Shown here one piece after another: positions 32,361-34,576 of a stretch of DNA of 34,576 nucleotides. How positions within the stretch are numbered: the stretch's first letter is position 1; each line of letters starts with the position of its first letter. The notes under the pieces are model-generated. The model saw nothing but the letters and a program-made list of their open reading frames with translations. It ran no database searches and was not told the origin of the DNA. This DNA is from an uncultured Asticcacaulis sp. (GTDB taxonomy: Bacteria > Pseudomonadota > Alphaproteobacteria > Caulobacterales > Caulobacteraceae), in NCBI GenBank assembly GCA_946482045.1, contig CAMLPZ010000006.1, positions 1-34,576 of the forward strand. The letters are read 5' to 3'. The position numbers were made by a program, and so were the translations under genes.

Positions 32361-32385
32361 TCCAATCGATCTCGAAGGAGGGCGC

Positions 32386-32715
32386 ATGTCTAAAGTTGTA
32401 AAATCCCTGATGCTGGGCGCGATGTCCGCCGGACTATTGGCCTCGGGCGCCGAAGCTGCGGAGGCGAGTTTCGTTGCGGTCCCTACAGCCTGGCGCCTTG
32501 AGGACTACACCAGCGGTATTGTCGCCGCTTACTTCACGCCCTCTCAATGTGCGCAAGGGCAAATAGTGTTGCCGGCATCTATGAGCAATGAAGTGAAGAA
32601 CCGATTCTGGTCGCTTGTGATGACGGCCAAGGTCGCAAGAAAGCCGATTGGGGTGTTTTACGACACGACGACTTGCGCGGTCACGCATTTCTTTATGGCT
32701 GAAGAGCCAGCCTAG
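32386..32715 (+). CDS. Small exported Cys-pair protein
   Basis: The product has 109 residues. AAGGAGG lies five bases before the ATG, and a signal peptide ends near AEA|AE (24). C55 (TPSQCAQGQIVLP) and C97 (DTTTCAVTHFFM) flank NRFWSLVMTAKVARKPIGVF. The layout is that of the family; the sequence is divergent. It probably shares a transcript with the gene at 32040. Confidence 0.75.
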   Translation: MSKVVKSLMLGAMSAGLLASGAEAAEASFVAVPTAWRLEDYTSGIVAAYFTPSQCAQGQIVLPASMSNEVKNRFWSLVMTAKVARKPIGVFYDTTTCAVTHFFMAEEPA

Positions 32716-32742
32716 ATTAAGTCGGATACTCGGGAAAACGCA

Positions 32743-32901
32743 ATGCGAAAAATTGTATACTTGGGTCTGGCCGGCCAGACATATGCCAGTGTCCTGATGA
32801 CGGCGTACGCCTTGAAGAAAAGAGTTTATGTCCAGGGGACGGGAACATGCACTATTTGGGGCGATACTGAGACTGCCGAGTATATCATGGTCGAAGACTG
32901 A
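32743..32901 (+). pseudogene. Truncated GTGxC-type small exported protein (internal deletion)
   Basis: A 52-codon frame starts MRKIVYLG. It jumps at once to the second half of the family: LAGQTYASVLMTAYALKKRV, then YVQGTGTCTIWGDTETAEYI, ending MVED. The signal peptide and first-Cys half are missing, leaving one Cys. A deletion joining the start region to the middle of the gene explains this. It might still be expressed as a short peptide, but without export signal or Cys pair it is unlikely to work like its relatives. Confidence 0.7.
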
Positions 32902-32933
32902 TTTCAAAAAGTAACCTACAGAAAGGGATAATC

Positions 32934-33272
32934 GTGCGGCCATCATCACTGTTAAAGGCGACGCTTGCCTTCTTTTCCTTAGCCGTATTTGCGTCCAGCG
33001 CGACAGCAACGCCCGCGAGTGTCGCTTTCGCGCGCATCACCTATATCAAGGCTGATGAGGGGTTTTTCCGGCTCAATCTCAGCACGCCCGTGATTAATCC
33101 TGACGGATGTATCGATCCTGACGGCTATATCGTCGCCTATACGCATCCCGCCCAACAGCAGTTCCTCTCCATTGCCCTAACGGCACAAAGCCGCCGCGCT
33201 GAGGTCGAGTTGGTTATCGACGGTTGTTATTCGGGACGGCCCAAGGTCATCTCCATGCGGATCAAAGAGTAA
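32934..33272 (+). CDS. Small exported Cys-pair protein, NPDGC subgroup
   Basis: The 112-residue product starts at GTG 32934 after AAAGGGA. The signal peptide ends near SATA|TP (26). C59 (NPDGCIDPDGYIV) and C98 (VIDGCYSGRPKVISM) flank AQQQFLSIALTAQSRRAEVE. It is clearly homologous to the two leftward genes at 30404-31149, although it lies on the other strand. This shows duplication with inversion inside the array. Confidence 0.78.
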   Translation: MRPSSLLKATLAFFSLAVFASSATATPASVAFARITYIKADEGFFRLNLSTPVINPDGCIDPDGYIVAYTHPAQQQFLSIALTAQSRRAEVELVIDGCYSGRPKVISMRIKE

Positions 33273-33323
33273 GCGCGGCCAATGGCAAGACGCTAAGTTC
33301 TGCGCATCAAGGGGGATAATGTC

Positions 33324-33653
33324 ATGAAACTATCGTCCATATTGGCCGCCGCTGCGGCAATCTCAATGCTGGCGGCGTCGGCGTCGGCCGACACGGTTCG
33401 CGGCAAGATCGTCAGAACCCAGGGGCATGTAAGTCCCAATTGTCGCGTCGTTACCGTGAAACGAAACGACAATGGTCAACTGGTGCACCTTCGGATTTCA
33501 GCGACAGGAGCGGAAGACGGCGTTCTGGCCGTCACCCTTACAGCGCTTACAACAGCGCTCGATGTCGAGGTTGTCTTCACGCCCGGCGTGACCACGGGCT
33601 GCGGCACCGAGCCCAGGATCGAGTGGATTACCCTCCTGGCGCCCGGCCAGTAA
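33324..33653 (+). CDS. Small exported Cys-pair protein, wide spacing
   Basis: The 109-residue product has a signal peptide ending near SASA|DT (22) and GGGGGATAATGTC before the ATG. C40 (SPNCRVVTVKR) and C93 (TTGCGTEPRIEWI) are 53 residues apart, the widest spacing in this set. GVLAVTLTALTTALDVEVVF is the helix-strand unit between them. It is otherwise a typical array member. Confidence 0.75.
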   Translation: MKLSSILAAAAAISMLAASASADTVRGKIVRTQGHVSPNCRVVTVKRNDNGQLVHLRISATGAEDGVLAVTLTALTTALDVEVVFTPGVTTGCGTEPRIEWITLLAPGQ

Positions 33654-33695
33654 GCCGACACTTGATGTATCGCCCTGTGTAGATTGGATTTGGAA

Positions 33696-33998
33696 ATGAA
33701 AAAGACAGCTCTTGGCCTTCTGGCGCTTTTTGCCCTTGCGGCCGCACCTGCGCACGCGGTCACCCAGTACGAACTGAAGATGAAGCGGGTGTGGGCCGAG
33801 CCCTCCGGCGTCGTGTGGCTCGACTTCTCCAACGATACGGGCGTTGGAATCGCCGCCAGCAATCCTGGCGTCAGTACACTTATGTCCTTGGGCATATCGG
33901 CCCTCCTGTCCGGACGGTCGGTCATCGTCCGTTATGCGGCGGATGGCGCGAACTGCAATGTCAGCCGGAATGACTTTCTGGGCATGTATATAATCTGA
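33696..33998 (+). CDS. Small exported protein with a single Cys, array member
   Basis: The 100-residue product starts at ATG 33696; upstream in-frame alternatives would spoil the signal peptide. The signal peptide MKKTALGLLALFALAAAPAH ends near AHA|VT. Only C87 (GANCNVSRN) is present. The first Cys is missing, so the shared disulfide cannot form. TLMSLGISALLSGRSVIVRY is the helix-strand unit. It is the last small gene before the second Rhs gene. Confidence 0.72.
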   Translation: MKKTALGLLALFALAAAPAHAVTQYELKMKRVWAEPSGVVWLDFSNDTGVGIAASNPGVSTLMSLGISALLSGRSVIVRYAADGANCNVSRNDFLGMYII

Positions 33999-34099
33999 GG
34001 CGTTTTGGAGTTACTTTTAGTTGGTGTATTTCTTCATTGTGTGACGTGTTGTGATGCTTAAATGCAAGTGAATCATTCCGAATATAAGTGTAATATCGT

Positions 34100-34144
34100 G
34101 TATTAATTGAGTATTAATTCACGAGAAAATGTGGCCAAATGTGG
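34100..34144 (+). promoter_or_regulatory. Two pairs of direct repeats upstream of the second Rhs gene
   Basis: GTATTAATT occurs at 34100-34108 and 34111-34119 (11-bp period). AAATGTGG occurs at 34127-34134 and 34137-34144 (10-bp period). Both spacings are near one helical turn, and the region is AT-rich in a GC-rich neighbourhood. This suits a regulator binding site or promoter for the downstream leader and Rhs gene. No factor can be named. Confidence 0.4.
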
Positions 34145-34156
34145 GGATGACTAGAA

Positions 34157-34237
34157 ATGAAGCTTAAGAAATGGATGGGGAGCGTGCTCGCTCCGCTTTA
34201 TTCAGGCCATCACCGTTCTGCAGGGGTAGATTTATGA
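34157..34237 (+). CDS. Possible 26-residue leader peptide overlapping the second Rhs gene
   Basis: ATG 34157 opens a 26-codon frame (MKLKKWMGSVLAPLYSGHHR, then SAGVDL) whose TGA overlaps the Rhs ATG as ATGA at 34234-34237. That arrangement would couple translation of the two. The ribosome site ahead of 34157 is weak (GGGGATGACTAGAA). The peptide resembles nothing I know, and it could be a chance frame. Confidence 0.3.
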   Translation: MKLKKWMGSVLAPLYSGHHRSAGVDL

Positions 34238-34576
34238 GGTATTTAATGCGCAACCTTAGATCCGGTATGTTGTCCCGCGCGTTGCTGCTGAGCTCTGCCG
34301 CGGTTTGCGTGAGCATGGTCATCCCAAATGACGTCCGGGCCCAGAACGGCGTGGGCATTTTGCCCCCGACTGTTTCTGCGCGTGACGAGAATGGCGTCGA
34401 TTTGATTGGCGGATCATTGACGGTGCCCGTCCCAACCCTGGCGGCGGGGAGTAACGGCAGCGGTATTTCCAGAACCGGGCTTGGCTATAACCCGATCATG
34501 GATAACCTGTCGGGCACTATCACTGCGGGGTTCTACAACGGCAATCAATACAACGGCATGGTGAATGTCAGCGTGA
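34234..34576 (+). CDS. N-terminus of a second secreted YD-repeat (Rhs) protein (partial)
   Basis: The frame starts at ATG 34234 (AGGGG about 8 bases upstream) and is open to the window end. A long signal peptide ends near NDVRA|QN (about 38). The following PPTVSARDENGVDLIGGSL matches PPVAQTVDENGVNLVDGSF at the same place in the Rhs protein at 13799. Further on, NLSGTITAGFYNGNQYNG matches NYSGSLEH-type sequence. The YD repeats themselves lie beyond the window. It shows that the small-gene array is bounded by Rhs genes on both sides. Confidence 0.82.
   Translation, partial: MRYLMRNLRSGMLSRALLLSSAAVCVSMVIPNDVRAQNGVGILPPTVSARDENGVDLIGGSLTVPVPTLAAGSNGSGISRTGLGYNPIMDNLSGTITAGFYNGNQYNGMVNVSV

Overview
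The window looks like chromosomal DNA of an alphaproteobacterium, most likely a member of Caulobacteraceae close to Asticcacaulis. The reasons are a GC-rich, densely packed gene layout, a lasso-peptide locus of the isopeptidase / TonB-receptor / FecR type known from Asticcacaulis and Caulobacter (astexin, caulosegnin and benenodin clusters), a SocA/Xre-like alphaproteobacterial HTH regulator, and a complete but reordered type II secretion (T2SS) operon. The genus is inferred, not proven. No tRNA, rRNA or CRISPR array was seen.

Region 1 (1-11.1 kb) is a lasso-peptide locus bordered on the left by the end of an IS3-family element. A rightward operon encodes a FecR-like anti-sigma regulator, a TonB-dependent receptor with an N-terminal STN signalling domain, and a secreted S9-type serine peptidase that fits a lasso-peptide isopeptidase. 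An XRE regulator follows. Facing it is a leftward set: a GntR/FCD regulator, two short paralogous lasso precursor genes, the RRE-transglutaminase maturation protein (B) and the Asn-synthetase-like cyclase (C). Each precursor has its own copy of an upstream promoter-like block, a 5'-UTR hairpin and a downstream hairpin, so the pair looks like a duplicated expression cassette. The predicted cores are 23 residues with a Gly1-Asp9 ring. The ECF sigma factor expected beside fecR is not in the window.

Region 2 (11.1-20.6 kb) is an accessory zone. It holds a broken DUF1016 nuclease, decayed gene copies, a large secreted YD-repeat (Rhs) protein with an AT-rich C-terminal tip, an overlapping Sel1-like immunity candidate, a TolA/TonB-like protein, and the first members of an unnamed family of about 100-120-residue exported proteins.

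Region 3 (20.6-29.8 kb) is one T2SS operon in the order I-J-L-M-C-D-K-G-O-E-F, with overlapping genes.

Region 4 (29.8-34.6 kb) is a dense array of further small exported proteins on both strands, an 86-residue mini-YD-repeat protein, and the start of a second large Rhs gene that runs off the window.

Taken together, 13 intact and 3 decayed small exported genes lie on both sides of the T2SS operon and next to Rhs genes. They share a signal peptide, usually one Cys pair 38-53 residues apart, and a predicted helix between the two Cys. I could not assign this family a function. It is the strongest candidate here for an undescribed system: possibly T2SS cargo, possibly partners of the YD-repeat proteins.
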